Shown: positions 50,927 through 58,574 of the stretch, one piece after another
Layout of the letters: each line of letters opens with the position of its first letter
How positions within the stretch are numbered: the stretch's first letter is position 1
Assembly: GCA_910584585.1 (NCBI GenBank)
Contig: CAJUBP010000014.1
Span: 21,628-85,627, forward strand
Reading direction: 5' to 3'
DNA from: an uncultured Lachnospiraceae bacterium
GTDB lineage: Bacteria > Bacillota > Clostridia > Lachnospirales > Lachnospiraceae
Length of the DNA: 64,000 nt
Position numbers and translations under genes: made by a program
Notes under the pieces: model-generated
Databases searched by the model: none
Told to the model about the DNA's origin: nothing
The model's input: the letters and a program-made list of their open reading frames with translations, nothing else

Positions 50927-52552
50927 ATGGGAATATTTTTAAACAGCGGCCTTCCTTTTGAAGAATATAAGAATATAGCGGCGACGCGTTTTTTTGTGGA
51001 TAAATCTTCCCTGATTGATGAAATTCTTTCCGATATCACAGTAGATGGACAGCGGTATTTCTGCATGACAAGACCCCGGCGGTTTGGAAAAAGCGTGATG
51101 GCGAATATGCTTGGAGCGTTTTTTGGAAAGGCCTTTGACGCGAAAGGGATCTTTGATTCTCTGGATATTGCGGGGTCTGACAATTATTTAAAATACCGGA
51201 ATCAATATGATGTGATTTACATTGACTTTAGCCGGATGCCGAGAGACTGCAGCTCTTATGGGCAGTATATCAAGAGAATTCAGGACGGAGTGAACGGGGA
51301 TCTGATTCATGCCTGGCCGGAACTGAATTTTGCCATGGACGGAGCGGTGTGGGATAATCTTCAGATGGCCTTTGAACAGGAACGGAAAAAATTTGTATTT
51401 ATTATGGACGAATGGGACGCCATTTTTCATAAGGATTTTATTACGGAAAAGGATAAGCAGTCCTTTCTGGCCTTTTTAAAAGATCTGCTGAAAGGCCAGG
51501 CGTATGTGGAATTTGCCTATATGACAGGCGTTCTGCCCATTGCCAAGTATTCCAGCGGTTCCGAGATTAATATGTTCCGGGAATATGATATGGCTACCTC
51601 TGAAATGTACAGCGAATATTTCGGATTTCTGGAATCAGAAGTGGATGAGCTGTTTGATATCTATCAGAATACGACAGTTAAGCCAAAGATTTCGAGGGAT
51701 GATTTAAGAACCTGGTATGACGGATATTTTGCGGCGTCAGGAGAACGTCTGTACAATCCCAGATCCATTGTCTGCGCTTTGACAGATAACCAGTTAAAAA
51801 GCTACTGGACCAATTCAGGCCCTTACGACGAAATCTTTTATTATATAAAAAATAATATAGAAGATATCCGGGACGATTTGGCGCTGATGGTGTCAGGAGA
51901 ACGTGTGGAATCCGGCGTTCAGCAATACGCCGCTACTTCCGCGGAACTAAATACCAGGGAGCAGATCTATTCCGCTATGGTGGTTTACGGGCTTTTAACC
52001 TACGATGATGAGGCCGGGGAAGTGTTTATTCCCAATCAGGAACTGATGGGCAAATTTAATGAGCTTTTGATGTCAAAAGACAGCCTTGGATATATCCACA
52101 GTCTGGCAAAGGAATCTGAAAAAATGCTGAAAGCCACCCTTGCGGGGGATACAAAGACCATGCTCCGAATCTTAAAATTCGCGCATGACACGGAAGCGCC
52201 GATTTTATCTTACAATAATGAAGTGGAATTATCAGCGATTGTGAATTTAGTTTATCTTGCGGCACGGGACAGATACCGCGTAGAACGGGAGGACAAGGCG
52301 GGAGAGGGATACGTAGATTTTATTTTTTATCCGGAACGCAGAAGGGCGGACGGCATAATTCTGGAACTGAAAATAGATTCTGATCCGGAGGACGCGATTA
52401 TGCAGATAAAAAAGAAAAATTACGCGCTCCGCTTTCAGGGAAAATTGGGAGAAAGACCCAAATATACAGGAAGAATCCTGGCAGTTGGAATCAGTTACAG
52501 CAGAAAAACGAAAAAACATTCCTGTAAAGTGGAAGTTCTCTTGGGGGAATAA
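50927..52552 (+). CDS. AAA-ATPase-like / PD-(D/E)XK protein (first copy)
   Basis: Protein of 541 residues with an N-terminal AAA-ATPase-like domain (pfam09820 type) and a C-terminal PD-(D/E)XK nuclease-like domain (DUF1703 type). The ATPase has FFVDKSSLIDEIL, the P-loop-like TRPRRFGKSVMANML near residue 48 and FVFIMDEWDAIFHKD near 157. The nuclease-like motif is GYVDFIFYPERR and GIILELKID near 480. These genes are numerous in Lachnospiraceae and Bacteroides genomes; function is unknown, possibly linked to mobile DNA or defence. Repeats flank it. The ribosome site AGAGAATATGGG is modest. Confidence 0.85.
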   Translation: MGIFLNSGLPFEEYKNIAATRFFVDKSSLIDEILSDITVDGQRYFCMTRPRRFGKSVMANMLGAFFGKAFDAKGIFDSLDIAGSDNYLKYRNQYDVIYIDFSRMPRDCSSYGQYIKRIQDGVNGDLIHAWPELNFAMDGAVWDNLQMAFEQERKKFVFIMDEWDAIFHKDFITEKDKQSFLAFLKDLLKGQAYVEFAYMTGVLPIAKYSSGSEINMFREYDMATSEMYSEYFGFLESEVDELFDIYQNTTVKPKISRDDLRTWYDGYFAASGERLYNPRSIVCALTDNQLKSYWTNSGPYDEIFYYIKNNIEDIRDDLALMVSGERVESGVQQYAATSAELNTREQIYSAMVVYGLLTYDDEAGEVFIPNQELMGKFNELLMSKDSLGYIHSLAKESEKMLKATLAGDTKTMLRILKFAHDTEAPILSYNNEVELSAIVNLVYLAARDRYRVEREDKAGEGYVDFIFYPERRRADGIILELKIDSDPEDAIMQIKKKNYALRFQGKLGERPKYTGRILAVGISYSRKTKKHSCKVEVLLGE

Positions 52553-52659
52553 ACAAAGTATAAAATATTCTTAAAAGAAAATAACTCCGTTGACTTCCAG
52601 AAGATTCTGAGCTACTATAGCTATAACAAGAGATTTGGCAGAACATACAGGAGTTGATG

Positions 52660-53058
52660 ATGATGAAACAGAAGGTACAGAAGTTTATGACAGGCAGATA
52701 CGGCGCGGACCAGTTAGGCCAGATTTATCTGGGGGCTTCCATGATACTGCTTTTGATTTCTCTGTTCTCCCGATGGAATATTTTTTATGTGCTGGCATTA
52801 GGGCTGATGGGCTATGAATATTACCGTATGCTCTCCAGACAGGTGGAAAAGCGCTACCAGGAGAATCAGAAGTTTTTAAACTGGCGTTGCCAATTGGCAG
52901 TAAAGAAGAATCGGAGAAAGGAACACTTAAAGCAGAAGAAAATTTACCATTTCTATAAATGCCCGTCCTGCAAACAGAAAGTGCGCGTTCCCAAGGGAAA
53001 AGGAAAGATCTGCATTACCTGCCCGAAATGCCAGACGGAATTTATTAAAAAGAGCTGA
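52660..53058 (+). CDS. Small membrane protein with C-terminal zinc ribbon
   Basis: Protein of about 133 residues. A short N-terminal amphipathic region precedes two hydrophobic segments (about residues 21-53), then a long basic helix, and a C-terminal zinc-ribbon (CPSCKQKVRVPKGKGKICIT then CPKC). I do not recognise a named family. GGAG at 52650-52653 fits ATG 52660 or 52663; ATG 52657 and TTG 52654 are also in frame. An R2 element follows. Confidence 0.72.
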   Translation: MMKQKVQKFMTGRYGADQLGQIYLGASMILLLISLFSRWNIFYVLALGLMGYEYYRMLSRQVEKRYQENQKFLNWRCQLAVKKNRRKEHLKQKKIYHFYKCPSCKQKVRVPKGKGKICITCPKCQTEFIKKS

Positions 53059-53131
53059 TTGATACAGTTCGGTATTTATTACGCAGAAGAAGCAAAAGTT
53101 TGTTCCAAGGAAATATTTCCGAACAACCTCT

Positions 53132-53329
53132 AGAGCGAATATTTTATATTTCAATACACAGGAAATGCCGAATTGCCCTTTGGCTAAGCAAACGATTCAT
53201 GGGTGTTTTTAGTGGATTTCGCCGGAACGCTGCCCAGTTTGTGTGCCAAAGGGCAATTCGGCATTGACCTCCGTTTCCAATTGTAAAAAGTTAGCCAAAG
53301 TGCACTTCGGCATTGACCTCCGTTTCCAA
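53132..53329 (+). repeat. R2 core plus long inverted and direct repeats
   Basis: An R2 core (CTAGAGCGAATATTTTATAT then TTCAATACACAGGAAA) is followed by a perfect 21-bp inverted repeat, AATGCCGAATTGCCCTTTGGC at 53164-53184 and its complement at 53245-53265. The right arm is part of a 36-base unit at 53245-53280 that recurs at 53294-53329. The 293 bases between the zinc-ribbon gene and pyrI hold no gene. The hairpin may end the + transcript. Confidence 0.82.
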
Positions 53330-53351
53330 ATATAAAAAAACACAATTTGAA

Positions 53352-53792
53352 TTATCTCAATTTTTTATGCCCCTTATACTTTTCCTCACAGTACTTGCAC
53401 CGGTAAGTAGCCGTAGCCGGATCCGTCAGCAGGAAAATCTGATCCAGCTCCTGCTCAATAGAAGTGATGCAGCGGGGATTCTTGCAACGGACAATATTCT
53501 TTACTTCTTTGGGAAGATGAAGTTCCCGCTTTTCCACAATTTTTTCCCCTTTGATGATATTTACCGTGATGTTGTGGTCGATAAAGCCCAATACGTCCAG
53601 ATCCAGGTTGTCAATATCGCATTCCACTTTTAAGATATCTTTTTTTCCCATTTTATTGCTGCGGGCGTTCTTAATGATAGCGACGCAGCAGTCCAGTTGA
53701 TCCAACTTCAAATCGTGATAGATGGACAGGCTGGTGCCCGCCTGAATATGGTCTAATACAAAGCCTTCTGTGATTAAGCCTACGTTTAACAT
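53352..53792 (-). CDS. pyrI: Aspartate carbamoyltransferase regulatory chain
   Basis: Regulatory subunit of ATCase, 146 residues. The N-terminal allosteric domain is followed by a C-terminal zinc-binding domain with CKNPRCIT near residue 105 and YRCKYCEEKYKG near 132 (four cysteines). It binds nucleotides and tunes PyrB. The start overlaps the pyrB stop by seven bases, indicating translational coupling. GGAGGTGGAAGT precedes ATG at 53792. Confidence 0.93.
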   Translation of the reverse strand: MLNVGLITEGFVLDHIQAGTSLSIYHDLKLDQLDCCVAIIKNARSNKMGKKDILKVECDIDNLDLDVLGFIDHNITVNIIKGEKIVEKRELHLPKEVKNIVRCKNPRCITSIEQELDQIFLLTDPATATYRCKYCEEKYKGHKKLR

Positions 53793-54706
53793 ACTTCCAC
53801 CTCCAGTAATGTAAGAATCAGAGCCATCCGGACATAGACGCCGTACTGGGCCTGCTTGAAATAGGCGGCTCTGGGGTCGTCGTCCACATCCACTGAGATC
53901 TCGTTGACCCTGGGGAGGGGATGCATCACAATCATGTCGTCTTTGGCCAGAGCCATTTTCTTCCGATCCAGGATGTAGAAATCTTTCATTCTCACATAAT
54001 CGTCTTCATTGAAGAAACGTTCTTTCTGCACTCTGGTCATGTACAGGATGTCCAAATCGCCCATAGCGTCTTCCAAACGCTCTACTTCAAGGAAAGAAAC
54101 ATGGTTTTTCTTCAGCACATCTTCCCGGATATAGCTTGGAACCCGAAGTTCCTCCGGGGAAATCAGGATAAATTTAATATGGGGGTAACGAATTAAAGCG
54201 TGAATCAGAGAATGGACGGTGCGTCCGAATTTCAGGTCTCCGCACAGGCCGATGGTAAGATTGTCCAGGCGTCCTTTCAGAGAACGGATGGTAAGCAAAT
54301 CAGTTAAAGTCTGGGTGGGATGCTGATGTCCGCCGTCTCCGGCGTTGATGACAGGAATTGCAGATTTCTGGGACGCCACCAGGGGAGCCCCTTCCTTGGG
54401 GTGGCGCATAGCGCAGATATCGGCGTAACAGGAAATTACGCGGATGGTATCGGAAACACTTTCTCCTTTGGCTGCGGAACTGCTGTCGGCGCTGGAAAAT
54501 CCAAGAACGCTTCCGCCGAGGTTCAGCATGGCGGCTTCAAAACTGAGCCTTGTCCGGGTGCTGGGTTCGTAGAAACAGGTTGCAAGTTTTTTCCCCTTGC
54601 ATGCCTGGGCGTATTTTTGAGGATTTTTCTCAATATCATTTGCCAGGGTAAGCAGTTTGTCCAGTTCCTCCACAGACAAATCCAGCGGACTCATTAAATG
54701 TTGCAT
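53786..54706 (-). CDS. pyrB: Aspartate carbamoyltransferase catalytic chain
   Basis: Condenses aspartate and carbamoyl phosphate in pyrimidine synthesis, 306 residues. The carbamoyl-phosphate site is FYEPSTRTRLSFEAAM near residue 48, with GDGGHQHPTQTLTDLLTI near 128 and MHPLPRVNEI near 263. ATG 54706 follows AGGAGG, and the longer open frame from 54778 has no ribosome site. The pair pyrBI here is away from other pyr genes. No PyrR attenuator was recognised; a GTAACA/TGTTAC palindrome lies upstream. Confidence 0.95.
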   Translation of the reverse strand: MQHLMSPLDLSVEELDKLLTLANDIEKNPQKYAQACKGKKLATCFYEPSTRTRLSFEAAMLNLGGSVLGFSSADSSSAAKGESVSDTIRVISCYADICAMRHPKEGAPLVASQKSAIPVINAGDGGHQHPTQTLTDLLTIRSLKGRLDNLTIGLCGDLKFGRTVHSLIHALIRYPHIKFILISPEELRVPSYIREDVLKKNHVSFLEVERLEDAMGDLDILYMTRVQKERFFNEDDYVRMKDFYILDRKKMALAKDDMIVMHPLPRVNEISVDVDDDPRAAYFKQAQYGVYVRMALILTLLEVEVC

Positions 54707-54807
54707 ATTTTTCCTCCTGAAATTTAATAGTATATCATGGGTTTTGATTATCATATAACAGAAGAGGGTAAATTGCAAGCATTTCCGACAGGAAGATGTG
54801 TTGATTC

Positions 54808-54821
54808 GTAACAGTTGTTAC
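54808..54821. promoter_or_regulatory. Candidate operator palindrome upstream of pyrB
   Basis: GTAACA-GT-TGTTAC is a perfect 14-base palindrome in the divergent region between pyrB and the PH-domain gene. It could be a repressor site; no matching regulator is in the window. Confidence 0.4.
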
Positions 54822-54895
54822 AATTTACGTCCAGAGATAATAAAAGCATTATAAAATCTGACATGGGCGTGAATTGTAGCTAACAGTTCAGCCCA

Positions 54896-54924
54896 TTGCA
54901 AGAAACGCAAAAGTATAGTAGAAT
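54896..54924 (+). promoter_or_regulatory. Promoter for the PH-domain gene
   Basis: TTGCAA (54896-54901) and TAGAAT (54919-54924) lie 17 bases apart, about 34 bases before the start. Confidence 0.5.
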
Positions 54925-54957
54925 GGAATTCAAATAAAGAAAAGAAGAGGTGCTTTT

Positions 54958-55332
54958 ATGAACAGCGAGAGAGAATATCAGGAAAAGAAGAGAATTTTGT
55001 TTTTCGGGCTTCCCTGGACTTTTACAAAATATACGATAGGGCAGGAGATGCTCACCGTCAATACAGGGCTTTTAAAGACAGAAGAGAATTACTGTTATCT
55101 GTACAAGGTGCAGGATGTGAAAATGACTACTACGTTATTAGAACGTATCTTTGGCCTGTCTACCATTATCTGCTATACCGGAGATGTGACCCATCCCCAG
55201 CTTGTGTTAGTCCATATCAAACACGCAAGGGAGATTAAAGATTTCATTCTGGAGGCGGCGGAAGAAGCCCGGCAGAGAAGAAGGACCATGAATACGCTGG
55301 ATATCGGCGCGGAGGATGCGGACGAACTTTAG
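54958..55332 (+). CDS. PH-like domain protein (YdbS/YdbT type)
   Basis: Protein of 124 residues with a bacterial pleckstrin-homology-like domain (bPH2): FTKYTIGQEMLTVNTGLLKTEE near residue 22, a conserved core of beta strands with YLYKVQDVKM, and a C-terminal helix (FILEAAEEARQRRRTMNTL). No membrane anchor. It may bind lipids or proteins at the membrane. AGAGGTGCTTTT precedes the ATG. The last codons and TAG stop lie in an R1 half-repeat that also contains the stop of the opposing gene. Confidence 0.7.
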   Translation: MNSEREYQEKKRILFFGLPWTFTKYTIGQEMLTVNTGLLKTEENYCYLYKVQDVKMTTTLLERIFGLSTIICYTGDVTHPQLVLVHIKHAREIKDFILEAAEEARQRRRTMNTLDIGAEDADEL

Positions 55333-55733
55333 AGCGTGTCTGTTTTGCCGGAGGATTTCGTCAGCAGTTTTTCAAAAATCAGCCCGGCCATCATCCAGAA
55401 CGGCGCATAGTCTAAGCGGATGACTCCGTTGATATTTGCCGGGGAGCCGCTGTAGTCCCAGGGACACATCCGATGCTTTTTTAAAATGCTGCCGCTTACA
55501 TATTCCCCCAGAAAAATGAAGCAGGAATAAAAAAAGGCCCGCAGCAGAGCTGGCAGCCGCTGGAACAGCCGGCAGAAGGGTTTGAAAAAAGCGGCCATGC
55601 CGTAGATGGGGAACATCCAGAGAGAGGTTCTTCCCATAAGCTGCAGTTCGCGTCTGCGGAAGGAATCGAAGGAAGTGAACAGTATTTCCAGGCACCATCC
55701 GGTAAATCCGCACAGGAGAAAATTTTTAGTCAT
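55329..55733 (-). CDS. CmpB-like putative membrane permease
   Basis: Protein of 134 residues of the pfam06541 type (putative ABC-transporter type IV / CmpB-like), with three to four hydrophobic segments and the conserved GFTGWCLEILFTS N-terminus, LMGRTSLWMFPIYG and MCPWDYSG motifs. Role is unknown; it is widespread in Firmicutes. AAGGAGG precedes the ATG at 55733. The stop overlaps that of the PH gene by four bases within an R1 half-repeat. Confidence 0.75.
   Translation of the reverse strand: MTKNFLLCGFTGWCLEILFTSFDSFRRRELQLMGRTSLWMFPIYGMAAFFKPFCRLFQRLPALLRAFFYSCFIFLGEYVSGSILKKHRMCPWDYSGSPANINGVIRLDYAPFWMMAGLIFEKLLTKSSGKTDTL
55330..55343 (+). repeat. R1 solo end
   Basis: TAGAGCGTGTCTGT matches the R1 end (TAGAGCGTGTCT as in the 21023 copy) without a second arm nearby. 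Both convergent genes stop here, TAG for the + gene and TAA for the - gene. Confidence 0.55.
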
Positions 55734-55856
55734 TGCGGCCTCCTTTTGTTCTGCGCACGGGGGACGGCACCGTGTGCAGTAACGAAGTTATCGGAAATAG
55801 TATGCCGGATATTGGGCATTTTATTCAAATTGGATGAAATTTTCTTGAAAAAAAGA

Positions 55857-55885
55857 TTGACGGGACAGGCAAAAGAGATTACTAT
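55857..55885 (+). promoter_or_regulatory. Promoter for the lipoprotein gene
   Basis: TTGACG (55857-55862) and TACTAT (55880-55885) lie 17 bases apart, with an AT-rich upstream region and about 37 bases to the ATG. Confidence 0.55.
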
Positions 55886-55921
55886 AGTAATGTAGCTAAA
55901 TTTACGAAAAGGAGTAACGTT

Positions 55922-56557
55922 ATGAAGAGAATGAAAAAAGTAGCCTTACTGTTGGTTGCAGTTATGGCGGTAGCAATGTTAGGCGGATGCGGCAGTTCTT
56001 TTGACGCCAGCGGTTATGTGAAAGCTTTGCTGGATAATTCTTACAAGGGTGATTCAGCAGAATTTGTAGAGCAGAAAGTAGGCACCAAAGAGGAAGCTGA
56101 GAAGCTGTATGAAGAAGGCATTGATACGGAAATGGCAACCATGACTACCGGTATCACAATTTCTGAAGATTTGGAAGCAGAATTCAGAGAGGTAGTGCAG
56201 GATGTATACAAGAATGTGAAGTATACCGTTGGAGACGCAACCAAGAAAGACGATGTTTATGAAGTAGAAGTAAAATGCCAGAAGATGGATATTTTTGCGC
56301 CTACCATGGAGAGTTTTTACGCAGCAGTGGAAGCATATGACGGAGATACTTCCGATGAAGACGCATTGAACGAGCAGGTGGTTATTATGCTGAGGGACGC
56401 GTTTAAGGATGCTCTGGCAAATGTATCTTATGAAGACGAGCAGAGCGTTACCGTCCGCGTAGAACTGAAGGATAAGGTTTGGACGCCCAATGAAGATGAT
56501 ATCGTGAAGCTGCAGGAGAGTCTGTTTGATACAGAAGCGGCGTCTGCAATGCCGTAA
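55922..56557 (+). CDS. Putative lipoprotein, unknown function
   Basis: Protein of 211 residues with a lipoprotein signal peptide: basic MKRMKK, hydrophobic stretch and lipobox MLGGCG (Cys near 23). The mature part is acidic and helical with no recognised domain; repeated Glu/Asp-rich segments such as EEAEKLYEEGIDTEM and EAYDGDTSDEDALNE occur. It is probably exported and anchored to the membrane outer face. AAAAGGAG precedes ATG 55922. A long hairpin terminator follows. Confidence 0.85.
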   Translation: MKRMKKVALLLVAVMAVAMLGGCGSSFDASGYVKALLDNSYKGDSAEFVEQKVGTKEEAEKLYEEGIDTEMATMTTGITISEDLEAEFREVVQDVYKNVKYTVGDATKKDDVYEVEVKCQKMDIFAPTMESFYAAVEAYDGDTSDEDALNEQVVIMLRDAFKDALANVSYEDEQSVTVRVELKDKVWTPNEDDIVKLQESLFDTEAASAMP

Positions 56558-56620
56558 GCAATTCTTTGCCGGGCATGGCATAGAGAACAGATAAGTTATC
56601 TTGTGAAAGCATTACATAAG

Positions 56621-56717
56621 GGACTTTCGGAAAATGAAATTTGCGTACAATATATGGTATGAGACGAACATACTGTATATTGTAGTAATTTACCATTTCC
56701 CGACAGTCCTTTTTTAG
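56621..56717 (+). terminator. Long hairpin terminator after the lipoprotein gene (R4 element)
   Basis: Outer arms GGAC..CGGaAAATGaAATTT and AATTTaCCATTTcCCG..GTCC enclose a perfect inner stem TACAATATA/TATATTGTA (56646-56654 and 56676-56684); a six-T run follows at 56709-56715. Both outer arms recur at 58515-58556 without the inner 40-base part, on the other side of the second AAA-ATPase-like gene. Confidence 0.8.
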
Positions 56718-56743
56718 CCTTTGGACGGTGGAGCGTGAGAGAG

Positions 56744-58435
56744 ATGGAAATGCGGAAAAAGAAACTTCCCATTGGGATTGAAGATTTTGAAGAACTTAGA
56801 AAAGAAGAGTTTTACTATATTGACAAAACAGAGTTTATCGCTGAACTACTTTATAATTGGGGAGCGGTAAATCTGTTTACTCGTCCCAGGAGATTCGGAA
56901 AGTCGCTGAATATGAGTATGCTGGAGCATTTTTTTTCAGTGAATGGAGATAAAAGCATTTTTAATGGGTTGAATATTGCGAAAAAGACTACGCTTTGTGA
57001 GGAATATATGGGAAAATATCCGGTTATCTCTGTTTCTTTGAAAGGGATTGACGCCAAATCCTATGAGATGGCATATCAAATGGCGGTTCAAATTATGACA
57101 GAAATCGCTGCAAAGTACTATTTCCTTGCGGACAGTGAAAAATTGAATGAGAATGATAAGTCAAAATATCGGAAACTATTAGATGACAGCATGAAGGAGA
57201 GCCTGTTTGGCAATAGCCTGAAACTGCTGTCAGGAATGTTGGAGAAGCACTATGGCGCAAAGGTGGTATTGCTGATTGACGAATACGATGTGCCTTTGGC
57301 AAAAGCTTTTGCAAATGGATATTATGAGCAGATGGTTTTTCTGATCCGCAGTCTGCTGGGGCAGGCATTGAAAACAAACAGCAGCCTGAAATTTGCAGTG
57401 TTGACCGGGTGCCTTCGGATTTCAAAAGAGAGTATTTTTACGGGGCTGAACAATCTGAAAGTATTGACGCTTGCAGACGAGCGTTTTGATGAGTGCTTTG
57501 GTTTTACGGATCAGGAGGTGAAAGAACTTCTGGAATATTATGATGTAACGGACCATTATGAGACGGTAAAAAAATGGTATGATGGCTATCAGTTTGGAAA
57601 TGCGGAGGTATACTGCCCATGGGATGTGCTGAATCATTGTGACAGAATCAGAAATGAACCGTATGTCTGGCCGGAGAACTACTGGATTAATACCAGCAGC
57701 AATGACGCGGTGAAACGGTTTATTCAGGAATCAGCAAATGCAGCTGTCAAACGGGAGATTGAGCGCCTGGTAGCAGGCGAGGCTATTGTAAAGGAGATAC
57801 GCCAGGAACTTACGTATCCGGAGATTTATCAGACCATAGACAATATTTGGAGCCTGCTTTTTACCACTGGTTATCTGACGAAACGGGGGAAGGCAGAGGG
57901 AAGACAGATGAAATTGGCGATTCCCAATCTGGCAGTTCGAGATGTTTTTGTGACGCAGATTATGGAGTTCTTTCAGGAAAACGTTCGGGAGGATGGAAAT
58001 ACGCTGAATGGTTTCTGCCAGGCCCTGCAGGATGGAAATGCGGAAGATGTAGAAAAAATTTTTACAGGATATTTAAAAAAGACGATCAGTATTCGTGACA
58101 CAGCCGTAAGAACAGACATGAAAGAAAATTTTTACCATGGCGTTTTACTTGGAATTCTGGGAGTTAAGAGCCAGTGGGGCATTTCGTCGAATCAGGAAAT
58201 GGGCGAAGGATATGCGGATATCCTTGTAGAACCGGATACGGGGGATATAGGTATTATCATAGAAGTCAAATACGCCCATAACGGAGATTTGGAGGCGGCA
58301 GGCAGGGAGGCGCTGAAACAGATAGCATATACCAGATATGAAGAAGATCTTGTGGATGATGGCATAGAGAATATTCTGAAATACGGAATTGCATGTTATA
58401 AGAAAAGGTGCAGAGTTATGATGGAAAGAAAATAA
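56744..58435 (+). CDS. AAA-ATPase-like / PD-(D/E)XK protein (second copy)
   Basis: Second member of the family in 6 kb, about 563 residues. The ATPase part has PIGIEDFEELRKEEFYYIDK, FTRPRRFGKSLNMSMLEHFF near residue 45 and VVLLIDEYDVPLAKAF near 175, and the C-terminus has GYADILVEPDTGDIGIIIEV followed by KYA near 495 (PD-(D/E)XK). It is a different subtype from the 50927 gene (low similarity apart from motifs). GTG 56735 is an alternative start but is too close to GGTGGAG. It is flanked by paired hairpins (56621-56717 and 58515-58556), suggesting movement as a unit. Confidence 0.85.
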   Translation: MEMRKKKLPIGIEDFEELRKEEFYYIDKTEFIAELLYNWGAVNLFTRPRRFGKSLNMSMLEHFFSVNGDKSIFNGLNIAKKTTLCEEYMGKYPVISVSLKGIDAKSYEMAYQMAVQIMTEIAAKYYFLADSEKLNENDKSKYRKLLDDSMKESLFGNSLKLLSGMLEKHYGAKVVLLIDEYDVPLAKAFANGYYEQMVFLIRSLLGQALKTNSSLKFAVLTGCLRISKESIFTGLNNLKVLTLADERFDECFGFTDQEVKELLEYYDVTDHYETVKKWYDGYQFGNAEVYCPWDVLNHCDRIRNEPYVWPENYWINTSSNDAVKRFIQESANAAVKREIERLVAGEAIVKEIRQELTYPEIYQTIDNIWSLLFTTGYLTKRGKAEGRQMKLAIPNLAVRDVFVTQIMEFFQENVREDGNTLNGFCQALQDGNAEDVEKIFTGYLKKTISIRDTAVRTDMKENFYHGVLLGILGVKSQWGISSNQEMGEGYADILVEPDTGDIGIIIEVKYAHNGDLEAAGREALKQIAYTRYEEDLVDDGIENILKYGIACYKKRCRVMMERK

Positions 58436-58514
58436 CTGTGCTGAGGCTTTTTGGCTTGTGCAATCGGAGAAATAGACAAGTCAAGATGTGTCACTTATTT
58501 TTTACAGTTCCTAG

Positions 58515-58560
58515 GGGGCTGTCAGGAAATGGCAAATTTCATTTTCCGACAGCCCCTTTT
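58515..58560. terminator. R4 hairpin between AAA gene and larC
   Basis: GGGGCTGTC and GGAAA pair with TTTCC and GACAGCCCC, followed by TTTTT on the + strand. It terminates the convergent AAA-ATPase-like gene and, on the other strand, larC. The arms match the R4 element at 56621-56717. Confidence 0.8.
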
Positions 58561-58574
58561 TCAGGGCATGGATC

